From: Tolypothrix sp. PCC 7712
GTDB taxonomy: Bacteria; Cyanobacteriota; Cyanobacteriia; Cyanobacteriales; Nostocaceae
Direction: 5' to 3'
Length of the DNA stretch: 64,000 nucleotides
NCBI RefSeq assembly: GCF_025860405.1
Contig: NZ_CP063785.1
Span: 2,728,001-2,792,000, forward strand
The notes under the pieces are model-generated. The model saw only the letters and a program-made list of their open reading frames with translations. It searched no databases and was not told the origin of the DNA. Made by a program: the position numbers and the translations under genes. Of the stretch, positions 34,817 to 43,999 are shown one piece after another. Within the stretch, counting starts at the first letter, position 1. Each line of letters opens with the position of its first letter.

Positions 34817-34942
34817 AGGACTTACGCAAGCAAAATTTGTCATTGCGACCGGAACGGAGTGTAGGGAAGCAATCCCAGAATATCAGGCGATTACGTCGCT
34901 GCGCTCGTAATGACGTAATTACGTGACTTTTGCGTAAGTCCT
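34817..34942. mobile_element. MITE-like element, family 2, copy 2 (126 bp)
   Basis: It begins AGGACTTACGCAAGC and ends TTGCGTAAGTCCT, a perfect 11-bp inverted pair at the tips (AGGACTTACGC/GCGTAAGTCCT), and is nearly identical to the element at 19704-19829. It lies in the gap between the MscS and deacetylase genes. It has no coding capacity. Confidence 0.8.
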
Positions 34943-35299
34943 ATTTGAAATTCATGTGTTGCTTTATTAGCAATGCTTTTTGTGCGTTACGGCTTACACC
35001 TAACCCACACTAAATTACTTCCGAATGATTGATTTGCGACAACCAAAAATTTTTATACATCATTTATTGCAAACTGCTGTAAGTATACAGATATAGACCA
35101 CTCTGCTAAACCAGTAAATCAGAATAATCTAGTTATACTTTCTGTGAAAGGTAAACATATGAACAGCTATCTGATGTGAACAAAGTTATTAGCTATCAAA
35201 GCAATTTTTGTTTACAATCTCTTACTTAGTACGTAATTGGCCCTTATAAAGTATGTCTACCTTACTTTAGGCATCCACAGTGGTTGAAGGAGAATTAAA
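34943..35299. other. Intergenic region upstream of the deacetylase gene
   Basis: Carries GTGCGTTACGGCTTACACCT (34982-35001), a fragment of the same GTGCGTTACG repeat family seen at 2020 and 36534. Otherwise AT-rich. No gene and no clear promoter boxes. Confidence 0.4.
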
Positions 35300-36202
35300 G
35301 TGGCAGATAAGAAATCTTCGGTTAGACGAGGAATTATATTTATCCCATTAATTGCCGGAGTTTGTACTTTTGGCGCGGGATTGTATTGGCTGATGGATCA
35401 AACAGACCATCAAATGCACATTCAGAAGTCAAAGTCACTAACAGCCAAAGCGTTAATTAATCAGCAAGATTTGGCATTAAATAGAGACGCTGTTTCTTCT
35501 ACAAACAGCCATATATTTGAAGTACCAAAAGCATTTCAAGGAAAAGTAGTTCAGCAGTTACCATTAACTGATAAAAATAAAGTTATTGCGCTGACTTTTG
35601 ATGATGGCCCTGCACCTAAATACACAGAACAGATTTTAGGAATTCTGAAGAAAGAAAATATTAAAGCGACTTTCTTCTGTGTAGGGGAAATGGTGCATTA
35701 TTTTCCTCAAATTGCTAAGGAGGAAGTAGCGGCTGGTAATGCTATTGGCAATCACACATGGCATCATTGGTATCGCAAGATGAACCCAACTATTGCACAG
35801 CGTGAGATTGAATCTACTGCTACACAGATATACGAAACTACGGGAGTTAAAACATCTCTATTTCGTCCGCCTTTTGGCATCCTTAACAATGGTGTAGCTG
35901 ACTACGCTAAGAAGAATAATTATGCCATATTAATGTGGTCAGATGACTCTGAAGATTATCGTCGTCCTCCCGTATCTAGGCTAGTTAATAATGTTATCAA
36001 AGGTGCAAAACCAGGTGGCATGATATTAATGCACGATGGTGGTGGAAATCGCTCCAATACAGTTAAAGCTTTACCAGAAATTATTGATACTCTGAAAAAG
36101 CGTGGCTATAGTTTTGTAACCATACCTGAATTATTAGCAATACAAGCACAAAAACCCTTGGTGAGAATGGCCAAATTCCATCAACCAAACAAAGATATGT
36201 AA
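35300..36202 (+). CDS. Polysaccharide deacetylase (NodB/CE4 family), membrane-anchored
   Basis: An enzyme that removes acetyl groups from amino sugars in cell-wall or extracellular polysaccharide. It has 300 residues, with an N-terminal membrane anchor (about 9-30), a linker and a NodB domain: L-T-F-D-D-G-P-A-P-K-Y-T-E-Q-I (catalytic Asp and metal Asp), N-H-T-W-H-H-W (metal His pair), R-P-P-F-G and the C-terminal L-M-H-D-G-G-G catalytic His. All key residues are present. Start is GTG at 35300 with AGGAG at 35287-35291. Neighbours give no substrate clue. Confidence 0.92.
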   Translation: MADKKSSVRRGIIFIPLIAGVCTFGAGLYWLMDQTDHQMHIQKSKSLTAKALINQQDLALNRDAVSSTNSHIFEVPKAFQGKVVQQLPLTDKNKVIALTFDDGPAPKYTEQILGILKKENIKATFFCVGEMVHYFPQIAKEEVAAGNAIGNHTWHHWYRKMNPTIAQREIESTATQIYETTGVKTSLFRPPFGILNNGVADYAKKNNYAILMWSDDSEDYRRPPVSRLVNNVIKGAKPGGMILMHDGGGNRSNTVKALPEIIDTLKKRGYSFVTIPELLAIQAQKPLVRMAKFHQPNKDM

Positions 36203-36328
36203 AATTTACTCAATTAATATTTACCAAAAATATAATAATAGTAATTATTAGTTGTATTCGTGGATAATATCTGCGAATACAACTTTTTTGTATTTTATGC
36301 AAACAAAGTACGCAAAAATTTAACCAAC

Positions 36329-36455
36329 TCAAATAATGTTTGCGACAGATAAATCCTTTGTAAGGGCACGGCATCCGCAATCTTTTGGCATATCAAATAT
36401 CATACTGGTGCCGTGCCCCTACCTATCTGTCGCGTTCTTTTTTCAAAATAGTATT
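36329..36455. mobile_element. Palindromic element, family 3, copy b, without insert
   Basis: Inverse halves beginning TTTGCGACAGAT...GGGCACGGCATCC and ending GGTGCCGTGCCC...CTGTCGCGTTC, with a short loop containing CTTTTGGCATATC. It matches the outer parts of the elements at 14660 and 48714. The remaining gap to the next gene carries GTGTTACGCTTAACACC (36536-36552), a further repeat fragment, and AT-rich DNA. Confidence 0.7.
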
Positions 36456-36806
36456 AGACTTATTTCAAGATTTTTTGACATATAAATTATCTGTAGAGGC
36501 ATAAATATTTATGCCTATCTTTCAATTCTTTTGGTGTGTTACGCTTAACACCTAACCCAACGCACTGACTCCACTATATGGTGCTGAGATTTATTCAAAA
36601 ATAAAATTGGATTCCTAATATTATTCATCCGGTTACAGTAGAAAATATACTGAATATTAAATAAAAACAGTATTGATTGAGCGAAGTATTAATACTTAAT
36701 AACATTAAGTTTGTGTAAACCTGGTTTCCATTTCTGAAACAGACATGGCAAATGCTGTAGAGACAGGTTAGGTTAACTTATAATCACAAGCCGCACCAAA
36801 GCAGGT

Positions 36807-37757
36807 ATGGTAAAAGAATTAGCAATTCGTACCTCTGGACTGACGAAGCAATTTGATCGCCATGTTGCGGTCAATGATGTTGATTTAGAGATCCAAGCAG
36901 GTGAAGTATACGGACTTATTGGGCCGAATGGCGCAGGTAAAACAACTCTCATCCGCATGTTAGCAGCCGCAGAGGAGCCAACAACGGGTGAGATTTATAT
37001 TAATGGCGATCGCTTGTTGCGTGACAAAAGTAATCCCACTCTCAAGCGTCGTCTGGGCTATTTACCTGATGACTACCCACTGTATGAGGATTTAACAGTT
37101 TGGGATTACCTAGATTATTTTGCGCGGCTATATCGCTTGCGGGAACCACGCCGCACTCAACGTCTGCATGAAGTATTAGAACTGATACAACTCGGTAATA
37201 AGCGTAATAGCTTAATTTCTACCCTATCGCGGGGGATGAAGCAGCGCTTAAGTTTAGCGCGCACAATTATTCATGAACCCATCTTACTGCTGTTAGATGA
37301 GCCTGTTTCCGGTCTTGACCCCATCGCCAGGATGCAGTTCCGGGAAATTATTAAGGCTTTGCAAGAAGCGGGAATGACAATTTTGATTTCTTCCCACGTT
37401 CTCAGCGATTTAGCAGAACTCTGTACTTCTGTGGGAATTATGGAACTGGGCTTTTTAGTAGAAAGCGCTTCTCTGCAACAACTTTACCAGCGGCTATCCC
37501 GTCAACAAATTGTGTTGTCTACATTGGGAGATTTAGAAACATTACTGCGGGAAGTAAAACATCATCCTTTGGTGGAAGAATGGGAAGTAATATCTGGTAA
37601 AAACAGTCTCAGAATTAACTTTTCCGGTAAGCAGGAAGATAGCGCTGAGTTATTGCGATCGCTAATTCATGTTGGTATTCCGATTACTGATTTTCACTGC
37701 ACCCAAGAAGATTTAGAAACCATTTTCTTAAAGTTAGGGCACAAGCAAGCATCTTAA
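36807..37757 (+). CDS. ABC-2-type exporter, ATPase subunit
   Basis: A 316-residue ABC ATPase. Walker A G-P-N-G-A-G-K-T-T-L, signature L-S-R-G-M-K-Q-R-L-S-L-A-R, Walker B I-L-L-L-L-D-E-P-V-S-G-L-D-P and the switch S-S-H-V-L-S-D are all present. A C-terminal extension of about 90 residues follows the core, as in NatA/CcmA-like exporters. It is followed 42 bp later by two large permease genes on the same strand, and the three probably form one operon. Substrate unknown. Confidence 0.9.
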   Translation: MVKELAIRTSGLTKQFDRHVAVNDVDLEIQAGEVYGLIGPNGAGKTTLIRMLAAAEEPTTGEIYINGDRLLRDKSNPTLKRRLGYLPDDYPLYEDLTVWDYLDYFARLYRLREPRRTQRLHEVLELIQLGNKRNSLISTLSRGMKQRLSLARTIIHEPILLLLDEPVSGLDPIARMQFREIIKALQEAGMTILISSHVLSDLAELCTSVGIMELGFLVESASLQQLYQRLSRQQIVLSTLGDLETLLREVKHHPLVEEWEVISGKNSLRINFSGKQEDSAELLRSLIHVGIPITDFHCTQEDLETIFLKLGHKQAS

Positions 37758-37799
37758 TTCCGCAATAATTTTTAATTCCTCTGTTTGGAGCTTTTATCT

Positions 37800-39701
37800 A
37801 TGATGCTCAAGTGGTTAGACAAAATCGGTGATTGGAATCCGCAATTGTTGCGCGAACTCAAAGGCCGCCTGAAACCTGTCAATATTTTAATTGCCTTGGC
37901 AATATCCTTAGTAACTCAACTAGGGACTTATATATATCAAATCAGCGAGTTGCCTAGCAAAACATATGCTATGTCAGGCATATACTGCAATCTTGCTGAC
38001 GGTTATCAAAAAAATCTTACCTTTCTCAATCAAAGCCTTGAGCAGGTTAACTCCAAAATCAATAGTTATAGTGGGAGTAAAAACTCAGATTTATTAGCGA
38101 AAATCCCGGATTTAAAATTAGAACAAAAATCCCTACAACAGCAAATTGATAATTTTAGGAACCTGTTATATCAAACTTCTTGCCCATCCGAGCAAATAAA
38201 TATGCAAATGTGGTGGCAAGACCATTGGAAATATATATTTATGACGCTGAGTGTGATGTTTATCTTCACACTTTTAGTTGCTGGTACTTATTTGCTCATC
38301 AATAATTTAGGGCAAGAAGAACGTCGCGGCACATTAAATTTTTTACGTCTCAGTCCGCAGTCAGAAGCCAGTATTTTAACTGGCAAAATGTTAGGTGTGC
38401 CAATTCTTGTCTATCTCACAGTTTTAGCGGCAATACCTTTACATTTATTGTCAGGTATTTTGGCGCAAATTCCCTTCACTGGGATTCTAGCTTTCTATAT
38501 AGTACTGGCTGCTAGTTGTGTTTTCTTCTACAGTAATGCATTGCTATTTGGCTTAATTAGTCGTTGGTTTAGTGGTTTTCAACCTTGGTTAGGAAGTGGT
38601 TTAGTTCTCCTGTTTCTATGCGTAACTTTGCAAACGTTATTTTATAGTGCAGATGTTCACAATATACTCGCTTGGTTAAGCTTATTAAATCCTGCGAGTA
38701 TGCTCGGCTATCTCACACCGCGATATCAGGAACCAGCAATACAAGGAATACAGTTTTTTTACTTACCACTTGGTAAAAATCTGATTGGTCTACTTGCCTT
38801 ACATTTATTTAATTATGGTGTAGGCATTTACTGGGCTTGGGAAGGAATGAAACGCCGCTTTCGTAATCCTGATGGCGCAATTTTGAATAAAGTTCAGAGT
38901 TATTTTTTGGTGGCGAGTTATCAAGTAATTTTTTGGGGATTTACTCTGCAATACTCTAACAATTACTGCTCAGATTACAGAGGTGGTCAATCTATTCCTT
39001 GTTATCATGACTTGAACTATCAAATAGTTCAAAATTGGGGATTTATAGCATTTTTTAATATCATGCTATTACTTTCCTTACTGGTAATTTTGTCACCTCA
39101 CAGACAAACTATCCAAGATTGGGCAAGATATAGACATGAAAAAGTTGCTAATTTTCAAGGATTTTGGCGGAAATTTGCGCTCACAGATTGGCTGGTAGAC
39201 GAAAAAAGTCCAGCACTATTGGCAATGTTGATTAATTTAGCGATCGCAACTACGCCATTATTAGTTTGGATTGTACTTGCACCAATGTTGAATACTCGCC
39301 ATAACACTGCCATAGAGTGGGTAAATGATATTGGTAGATTGCGGGCTATTTTAGGCGTGGCTTTATTCATTAGCCTGATGATGATTTACGCCACCTTAGC
39401 TCAACTAATGCTAATGATGAAAACTTCTAAGCGTTCAATGTGGGCAGTGGGGAGTATAGTTGCGGCTATCTTCCTGCCACCATTGTTTCTCGGAATCCTA
39501 ACTATTAAACCAGCAGCTTATCCAGTAGCATGGCTATTTTCTACCTTTCCTTGGGCTGGTTTAGAATATGCTGCCACAATCACAGTTTTTAAGGCATTTA
39601 TAGCTGAATTAACTGTCCTAATTTTGTTAAATATCAAATTAGCAAAGCAGATAAAGTTAGCCGGAGAATCTGCTACAAAAGCCTTGTTAGCAGGACGTTA
39701 A
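37800..39701 (+). CDS. ABC-2-type exporter, large permease 1
   Basis: A 633-residue membrane protein from the ATG at 37800 (GGAG lies upstream); an in-frame TTG at 37785 is an alternative. It starts with a cytosolic segment W-L-D-K-I-G-D-W-N-P-Q-L-L-R-E-L-K-G-R-L shared with the next gene, then a membrane helix, a hydrophilic coiled region of about 110 residues, and about 10 more helices. The motif G-Q-E-E-R-R-G-T-L-N-F-L-R-L-S-P-Q and G-K-M-L-G-V-P-I-L-V-Y-L are typical of exporters whose permease is much larger than usual. The C-terminus ends A-G-E-S-A-T-K-A-L-L-A-G, again shared. Confidence 0.82.
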   Translation: MMLKWLDKIGDWNPQLLRELKGRLKPVNILIALAISLVTQLGTYIYQISELPSKTYAMSGIYCNLADGYQKNLTFLNQSLEQVNSKINSYSGSKNSDLLAKIPDLKLEQKSLQQQIDNFRNLLYQTSCPSEQINMQMWWQDHWKYIFMTLSVMFIFTLLVAGTYLLINNLGQEERRGTLNFLRLSPQSEASILTGKMLGVPILVYLTVLAAIPLHLLSGILAQIPFTGILAFYIVLAASCVFFYSNALLFGLISRWFSGFQPWLGSGLVLLFLCVTLQTLFYSADVHNILAWLSLLNPASMLGYLTPRYQEPAIQGIQFFYLPLGKNLIGLLALHLFNYGVGIYWAWEGMKRRFRNPDGAILNKVQSYFLVASYQVIFWGFTLQYSNNYCSDYRGGQSIPCYHDLNYQIVQNWGFIAFFNIMLLLSLLVILSPHRQTIQDWARYRHEKVANFQGFWRKFALTDWLVDEKSPALLAMLINLAIATTPLLVWIVLAPMLNTRHNTAIEWVNDIGRLRAILGVALFISLMMIYATLAQLMLMMKTSKRSMWAVGSIVAAIFLPPLFLGILTIKPAAYPVAWLFSTFPWAGLEYAATITVFKAFIAELTVLILLNIKLAKQIKLAGESATKALLAGR

Positions 39702-39770
39702 GAGGAAGGAGGTACAAAAAATAACAAAAGCCAAACATCCAACACTCAACACCAAAAGAGAGTTTTTAAT

Positions 39771-41474
39771 ATGAATCTAAATTGGATGAATCAAGTAGGA
39801 GATTGGAATCCTCAACTGTTGCGCGAACTGAAAGGAAGGCTAAAGCCGCGCAACTTAATACTTTCTGGTGGTATCTCATTGCTGGGTCAATTTATCATAT
39901 TTATGTATTTTCAAACCCAGCTACCTACAAAACTCGAACTTGTATACAATTCCTTTGACCGATATTGCACAGGTAAACTTGAATATAATTCGCGAGAATG
40001 CCTTGTAGATGGATTTGGTAATCTCATTATCAACTGGCAATTGTGGTATTTAGATGTATTTACCTGGCTAGGGATTATTGGCTCTATTTCACTTTTAGTT
40101 GCTGGAACTTACCTAATTATTAATGATTTAGCTGCTGAAGAACGGCGTGAAACTCTCAATTTTATTCGCTTGAGTCCCCAAACGCCTCGAAGTATTTTAT
40201 TGGGCAAAATGTTAGGCGTGCCGATTTTACTTTATCTTGGGGTACTATTAGCAGTTCCTTTACATATATGCTTGGGTTTAGCTGGGAAAATTTCGTTTCC
40301 TCAGATTTTTAGCTTTTACGCAGTGGTGGTTGCTGCGGGGATTTTATACTATAGCAGCGCCTTGCTATTTGGCTTAGTTGGTTCCTGGTTGGGAGGGTTT
40401 CAAGCTTGGTTAGGTAGTGCTGTAGCTTTAGGTTTTCTGTTAGTTACTTCGCCAATAGCCTTCAAAGAAGTATCAAATGAATATCCATTGGTTTTTGCTA
40501 GACTGATTAATCCTTCTTTATTAATTCCGTCTACTGCAATCAATTCTACTTTTAATTATGCTGGTTACTGGCTTACCAATTTTCACTGGTTTGCTTTACC
40601 TTTGGGAAATAGCAGAGTAGTAACACTTGGCTTTGCTTTATTGATTTACGGTTTAGGAACCTATTTTATTTGGCACTCCTTAAAACGTTGCTTTCGTGAC
40701 CCCAATACCACAATGTTGAGTAAGCGGCAGAGTTATTTATTAACTGCTAGCTTTGCATTGCTGACTTTGGGATGTGCAAATTGGCAAAGATTAGTTTTGG
40801 AAGGAAATCCCAGCACATATCTTTTAGCTGAAAATCTCATGTGCTTATTGTTATTAGATTTTTGGCTGTTTCTCTATTTAATTGCTGCACTCAATCCTCA
40901 TCGTCAACCCCTGCAAGATTGGGCGCGTTATCGTCGCACATCTAATTCTCAAGGAGTAGTAGGTAGAAAGCTGTTGCAGGATTTGATGTGGGGTGAAAAA
41001 AGCCCCGGATTGTTAGCGATCGCTATTAATGCCATGATTGCGATTATTGCTATGTGTGGGTTAATTCTCCTCTCCCAAGTCCAACTTGATGAAAAAATCA
41101 GAGCGTTTTTCGCTCTAGTGTTATCTGGTAGTTTAGCTATGCTTTATGCATCCATAGCTCAACTATTTTTATTCACCAAAAATCAGCATAGAATCTTTTG
41201 GGCTGCGGCTACTGTTGCTGCTCTGATTGTAGTACCAGTGATAGTTTTAGCTATATTCTCCCCTTACGTCAGAGACAACAATTATTTCTACTTGCTTTCA
41301 GTAATTGGGCCGATTTTTGCGATCGCACCTGGTGCAAACTCAATATCACCCATCACCGCATTGCTGTCAATTCTTGGTTATTGGAGTGCTGTGGGATTAT
41401 TGGTATTCCAACTCAAGCGGAAGCTAGTCAAAGCTGGAGAGTCTGCTACTAAGGCGTTCATAGCTAGTAATTAA
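39771..41474 (+). CDS. ABC-2-type exporter, large permease 2
   Basis: A 567-residue paralogue of the preceding gene, with the same N-terminal W-M-N-Q-V-G-D-W-N-P-Q-L-L-R-E-L-K-G-R-L, the same A-E-E-R-R-E-T-L-N-F-I-R-L-S-P-Q block, G-K-M-L-G-V-P-I-L-L-Y-L and the same C-terminal A-G-E-S-A-T-K-A-F-I-A. It lacks most of the hydrophilic insert of copy 1. The pair with a single ATPase suggests a heterodimeric permease of one exporter. Both proteins share the internal P-H-R-Q-x-x-Q-D-W-A-R-Y-R motif, position about 380-390, of unknown meaning. Confidence 0.82.
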   Translation: MNLNWMNQVGDWNPQLLRELKGRLKPRNLILSGGISLLGQFIIFMYFQTQLPTKLELVYNSFDRYCTGKLEYNSRECLVDGFGNLIINWQLWYLDVFTWLGIIGSISLLVAGTYLIINDLAAEERRETLNFIRLSPQTPRSILLGKMLGVPILLYLGVLLAVPLHICLGLAGKISFPQIFSFYAVVVAAGILYYSSALLFGLVGSWLGGFQAWLGSAVALGFLLVTSPIAFKEVSNEYPLVFARLINPSLLIPSTAINSTFNYAGYWLTNFHWFALPLGNSRVVTLGFALLIYGLGTYFIWHSLKRCFRDPNTTMLSKRQSYLLTASFALLTLGCANWQRLVLEGNPSTYLLAENLMCLLLLDFWLFLYLIAALNPHRQPLQDWARYRRTSNSQGVVGRKLLQDLMWGEKSPGLLAIAINAMIAIIAMCGLILLSQVQLDEKIRAFFALVLSGSLAMLYASIAQLFLFTKNQHRIFWAAATVAALIVVPVIVLAIFSPYVRDNNYFYLLSVIGPIFAIAPGANSISPITALLSILGYWSAVGLLVFQLKRKLVKAGESATKAFIASN

Positions 41475-41491
41475 ATACTGCTAAGTAAAAT

Positions 41492-41510
41492 AGACTTCTA
41501 AAAGAAGTCT
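41492..41510 (+). terminator. Hairpin AGACTTCT-AAA-AGAAGTCT after the second permease
   Basis: Perfect 8-bp arms around AAA, 18 bp past the permease stop. No T-run follows, so it is only a possible terminator. Confidence 0.35.
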
Positions 41511-41624
41511 GGGAAAAGGTTAAGGGGGGAGGGGGAAAGGTTTTGTATTTTCCCTTTCCCCTTTAACCTTTTTCCTTTGCCCATCTCTTGCAAAAGTGCT
41601 TTTTACAATAAGTCTAATGAGCCG

Positions 41625-41750
41625 CAATACTTGTCGGTTAAGGGCAAAAGGCGAAGGGGAAAAGGGACAAGAAAAAACCTTTAACCCTTACCCTTTCACC
41701 TTTTCCCCAAACCAAATTAAGAGTTGACAATCCTTAACCGAGCACTATTG
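41625..41750 (+). mobile_element. MITE-like element, family 4, copy 2 (126 bp)
   Basis: CAATACTTGTCGGTTAAGG at the left end faces the inverse CCTTAACCGAGCACTATTG at the right end. The middle has a purine arm facing a pyrimidine arm. Same length and ends as the copies at 11998-12123 (inverted) and 62138-62262. Confidence 0.75.
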
Positions 41751-41776
41751 TAATGAGCAGATGAGGAAAAATATCT

Positions 41777-42595
41777 AAAACAAAAACCCAGTGGTTTTCA
41801 CTGGGTTTTTGTTAGGGTTAATCCCTAAACTTTACTCTATAAAGCTTATATATAAGTTGTTGGACTAATAATTACAATAATCTGCTCTAAGCGCTTCCGC
41901 AGAAATACTGAACTTATCCAAGCCATCACTTTTGAATAGTTAATTCTACTGATAATCAATGACAATGCCATATAAAACAAAAACCCAGTGAAAACCACTG
42001 GGTTCTTGTTGGGGTTAATCCCCGAACTTTACTGTATAAAACTTTTTCTCTAGTTGCTGGCTTAATAATGATTTAAACAATGCCCTATCCGCTTCCGCAT
42101 AACTACTGAACTTATTAATAGCCTCAATTTTTTGTGCTTAAATCCACGGATAATCAATTACCATGATTGCGGGAAACCCTTGCAGTAATTCACTCTAAAA
42201 CAAAAACCCAGTGGTTTTCACTGGGTTCTTGTTGGGGTTAATCCCCGCACTTTCTGTATAAGACTTTTCTATATCTTGGTTTAATAATGATTTAAACAAT
42301 GCCCTATCCGCTTCCGAATAACTACTGAACTTCCTCACCCCAGCAATTTTTTATGCATAAATCTACGGAGAATAAATTGCTATGATTGCGGGAAATCCTG
42401 GCAGTAAGTTACTCTCAAACAAAAACCCAGTGATTATAACTGGGTTTTGCTTGGGGTATATCCCCGCACTTTTCGGTATAGGGCTTCAGTATAGTTGCTT
42501 GTCTGATAATGATTACAACGGTAGCTTTGAAGATTCCGGAAAAATACTAGAATTTTTGACACTCATAGGATGATCAAGAAAATACCAGGTAAATC
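41777..42595 (+). ncRNA. Array of four tandem structured repeats, candidate small RNA genes
   Basis: Four copies of a 197-223-bp unit start at 41777, 41974, 42197 and 42417. Each opens with AAACAAAAACCCAGT, a hairpin (CCCAGTG-GTTTT-CACTGGG in copies 1 and 3, a different loop in copy 2, CCCAGT-N7-ACTGGG in copy 4), then a second stem: AGGG-TTAA-CCCT-like in copy 1, GGGG...CCCC in copies 2 to 4. The paired change G-C to A-T in the second stem argues for a folded RNA. A later block TTCCGNANAANTACTGAAYTT is also kept in copies 1-3; copy 4 has TCCGGA there. The spacing and the T-rich tail after the hairpin fit transcripts that end at the next unit's hairpin. The strand is not proven. A tandem sRNA such as NsiR1 of Anabaena is a comparison only. 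Confidence 0.55.
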
Positions 42596-43354
42596 ATGCC
42601 AGAAAATCACCAAATCGCTGTTGAATTCCGTGATGTCACCTTTAGCCGTAACCATCGCCCTTTGGTATCCCATCTCAATTTCTCGATTCGCCAGGGAGAA
42701 GCATTAGTATTGCTGGGGCGCAGTGGTAGCGGTAAAACCACGACTATGAAATTGATTAATCACCTGTTCACACCTACCACAGGGGAAGTGTTATTTGATG
42801 GTATCCCGACAACGCAATGGGACGAAATTAAACTACGGCGTAAGATTGGTTATGTAATTCAAGAAATTGGTTTATTTCCCCATTTCACCGTAGAACGCAA
42901 TGTAGGTTTAGTTCCGACTTTGGAAGGTTGGAAACCAAAACAAATTAAAACCAGGGTTTATGAGTTATTGCACTTGGTAGGTTTAGAACCAGAACAATTT
43001 GCTGGGCGTTATCCCCACGAACTGTCGGGGGGACAAAGGCAAAGGGTGGGCGTAGCTAGGGCGCTAGCAGCCGATCCGCCTGTATTATTAATGGATGAAC
43101 CATTTGGCGCACTCGATCCGATTACTAGGCTGGAAATTCAGCAAGAGTTTCGCCGCTTACAACAAGACTTAGGCAAAACCGTGGTGTTTGTCACCCATGA
43201 CATTCAAGAAGCATTTGTGTTGGCATCACGAATTGGTTTAATGTATGGGGGAGAATTGGTAGTATTAGGGACAAAGGATGAATTTATGTTATCCTCACAT
43301 CCTGAAAGTTTAGCTTTCCTCCAATGTCTGCATTCTCTGCAAGACAATTTATGA
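42596..43354 (+). CDS. Osmoprotectant (glycine betaine/choline-type) ABC importer, ATPase
   Basis: A 252-residue ABC ATPase of the OpuCA/ProV type. Walker A L-G-R-S-G-S-G-K-T-T, signature L-S-G-G-Q-R-Q-R-V, Walker B V-L-L-M-D-E-P-F-G-A-L-D-P and the switch H-D are complete. It stops after the core and lacks the CBS pair found in many OpuCA proteins, so osmosensing through CBS domains is not expected here. Its stop overlaps the permease start by ATGA. First gene of a three-gene importer operon, directly after the four-repeat array. Confidence 0.9.
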   Translation: MPENHQIAVEFRDVTFSRNHRPLVSHLNFSIRQGEALVLLGRSGSGKTTTMKLINHLFTPTTGEVLFDGIPTTQWDEIKLRRKIGYVIQEIGLFPHFTVERNVGLVPTLEGWKPKQIKTRVYELLHLVGLEPEQFAGRYPHELSGGQRQRVGVARALAADPPVLLMDEPFGALDPITRLEIQQEFRRLQQDLGKTVVFVTHDIQEAFVLASRIGLMYGGELVVLGTKDEFMLSSHPESLAFLQCLHSLQDNL

Positions 43355-43983
43355 AAGATTTCTTTTTGATTAAGTACGCCCCCGAAATTTTGCAGCATAC
43401 CCTGGAACATTTATTTATGGTGGGCATTGCAATTGGAATTGCTATATTAATCGGCATTCCTTTAGGCATTTTAATTACCCGTCAAACCCAACTCCGCCAA
43501 CCGATTTTAGGGATTGCCAATATTTTACAAACTATTCCCAGTTTGGCTTTATTTGGCTTATTAATTCCTGTGCCTGTAATTGGCGGTATTGGTGTAGTAC
43601 CTGCAATTGTAGCTTTAACTTTATATTCTTTATTACCGATAATTCGCAATACTTACACTGGCATTATTGGTGTAGATCCAGCAATTAGAGAAGCTGGGCG
43701 AGGTATGGGGATGACAGATAAAGAATTGTTATTACAGGTGGAAATTCCTTTAGCAATGGGAGTAATTTTAGCTGGGGTTAGAGTTGCCACTGTGATTGCT
43801 ATTGGGATTGCAACTATTGCAGCGGCTATTGGTGCTGGTGGGTTAGGTGTATTTATTTTTCGCGGAATTGCAGTGGTAAATAATCAGTTAATTTTAGCTG
43901 GTGCGGTTCCTGCTGCATTAATTGCGTTAATTGCTGATTTGGTAATTGGTTGGATTGAAGGAAAGTTAAAGGTTAAAGGTTGA
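43351..43983 (+). CDS. Osmoprotectant ABC importer, permease
   Basis: A 210-residue BPD_transp_1 permease with about five membrane helices. The ATG at 43351 is chosen because it forms an ATGA overlap with the upstream stop; an in-frame ATG nine codons earlier lies inside the ATPase gene. The cytosolic coupling loop near E-A-G-R-G-M-G-M-T is typical of this type, as is L-Q-T-I-P-S-L-A-L-F-G-L-L-I-P. Works with the ATPase and the binding protein on either side. Confidence 0.9.
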   Translation: MKDFFLIKYAPEILQHTLEHLFMVGIAIGIAILIGIPLGILITRQTQLRQPILGIANILQTIPSLALFGLLIPVPVIGGIGVVPAIVALTLYSLLPIIRNTYTGIIGVDPAIREAGRGMGMTDKELLLQVEIPLAMGVILAGVRVATVIAIGIATIAAAIGAGGLGVFIFRGIAVVNNQLILAGAVPAALIALIADLVIGWIEGKLKVKG

Positions 43984-43999
43984 AAGCAATGTTTTAAAG

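Noticed and set aside
41777..42595. CRISPR array
   Set aside because: Repeats are about 200 bp with no short unique spacers, and no cas gene is present.
41777..42595. Firm identification as NsiR1
   Set aside because: The tandem arrangement is similar, but the neighbouring gene differs from the known locus upstream of hetF, and sequence identity could not be checked.
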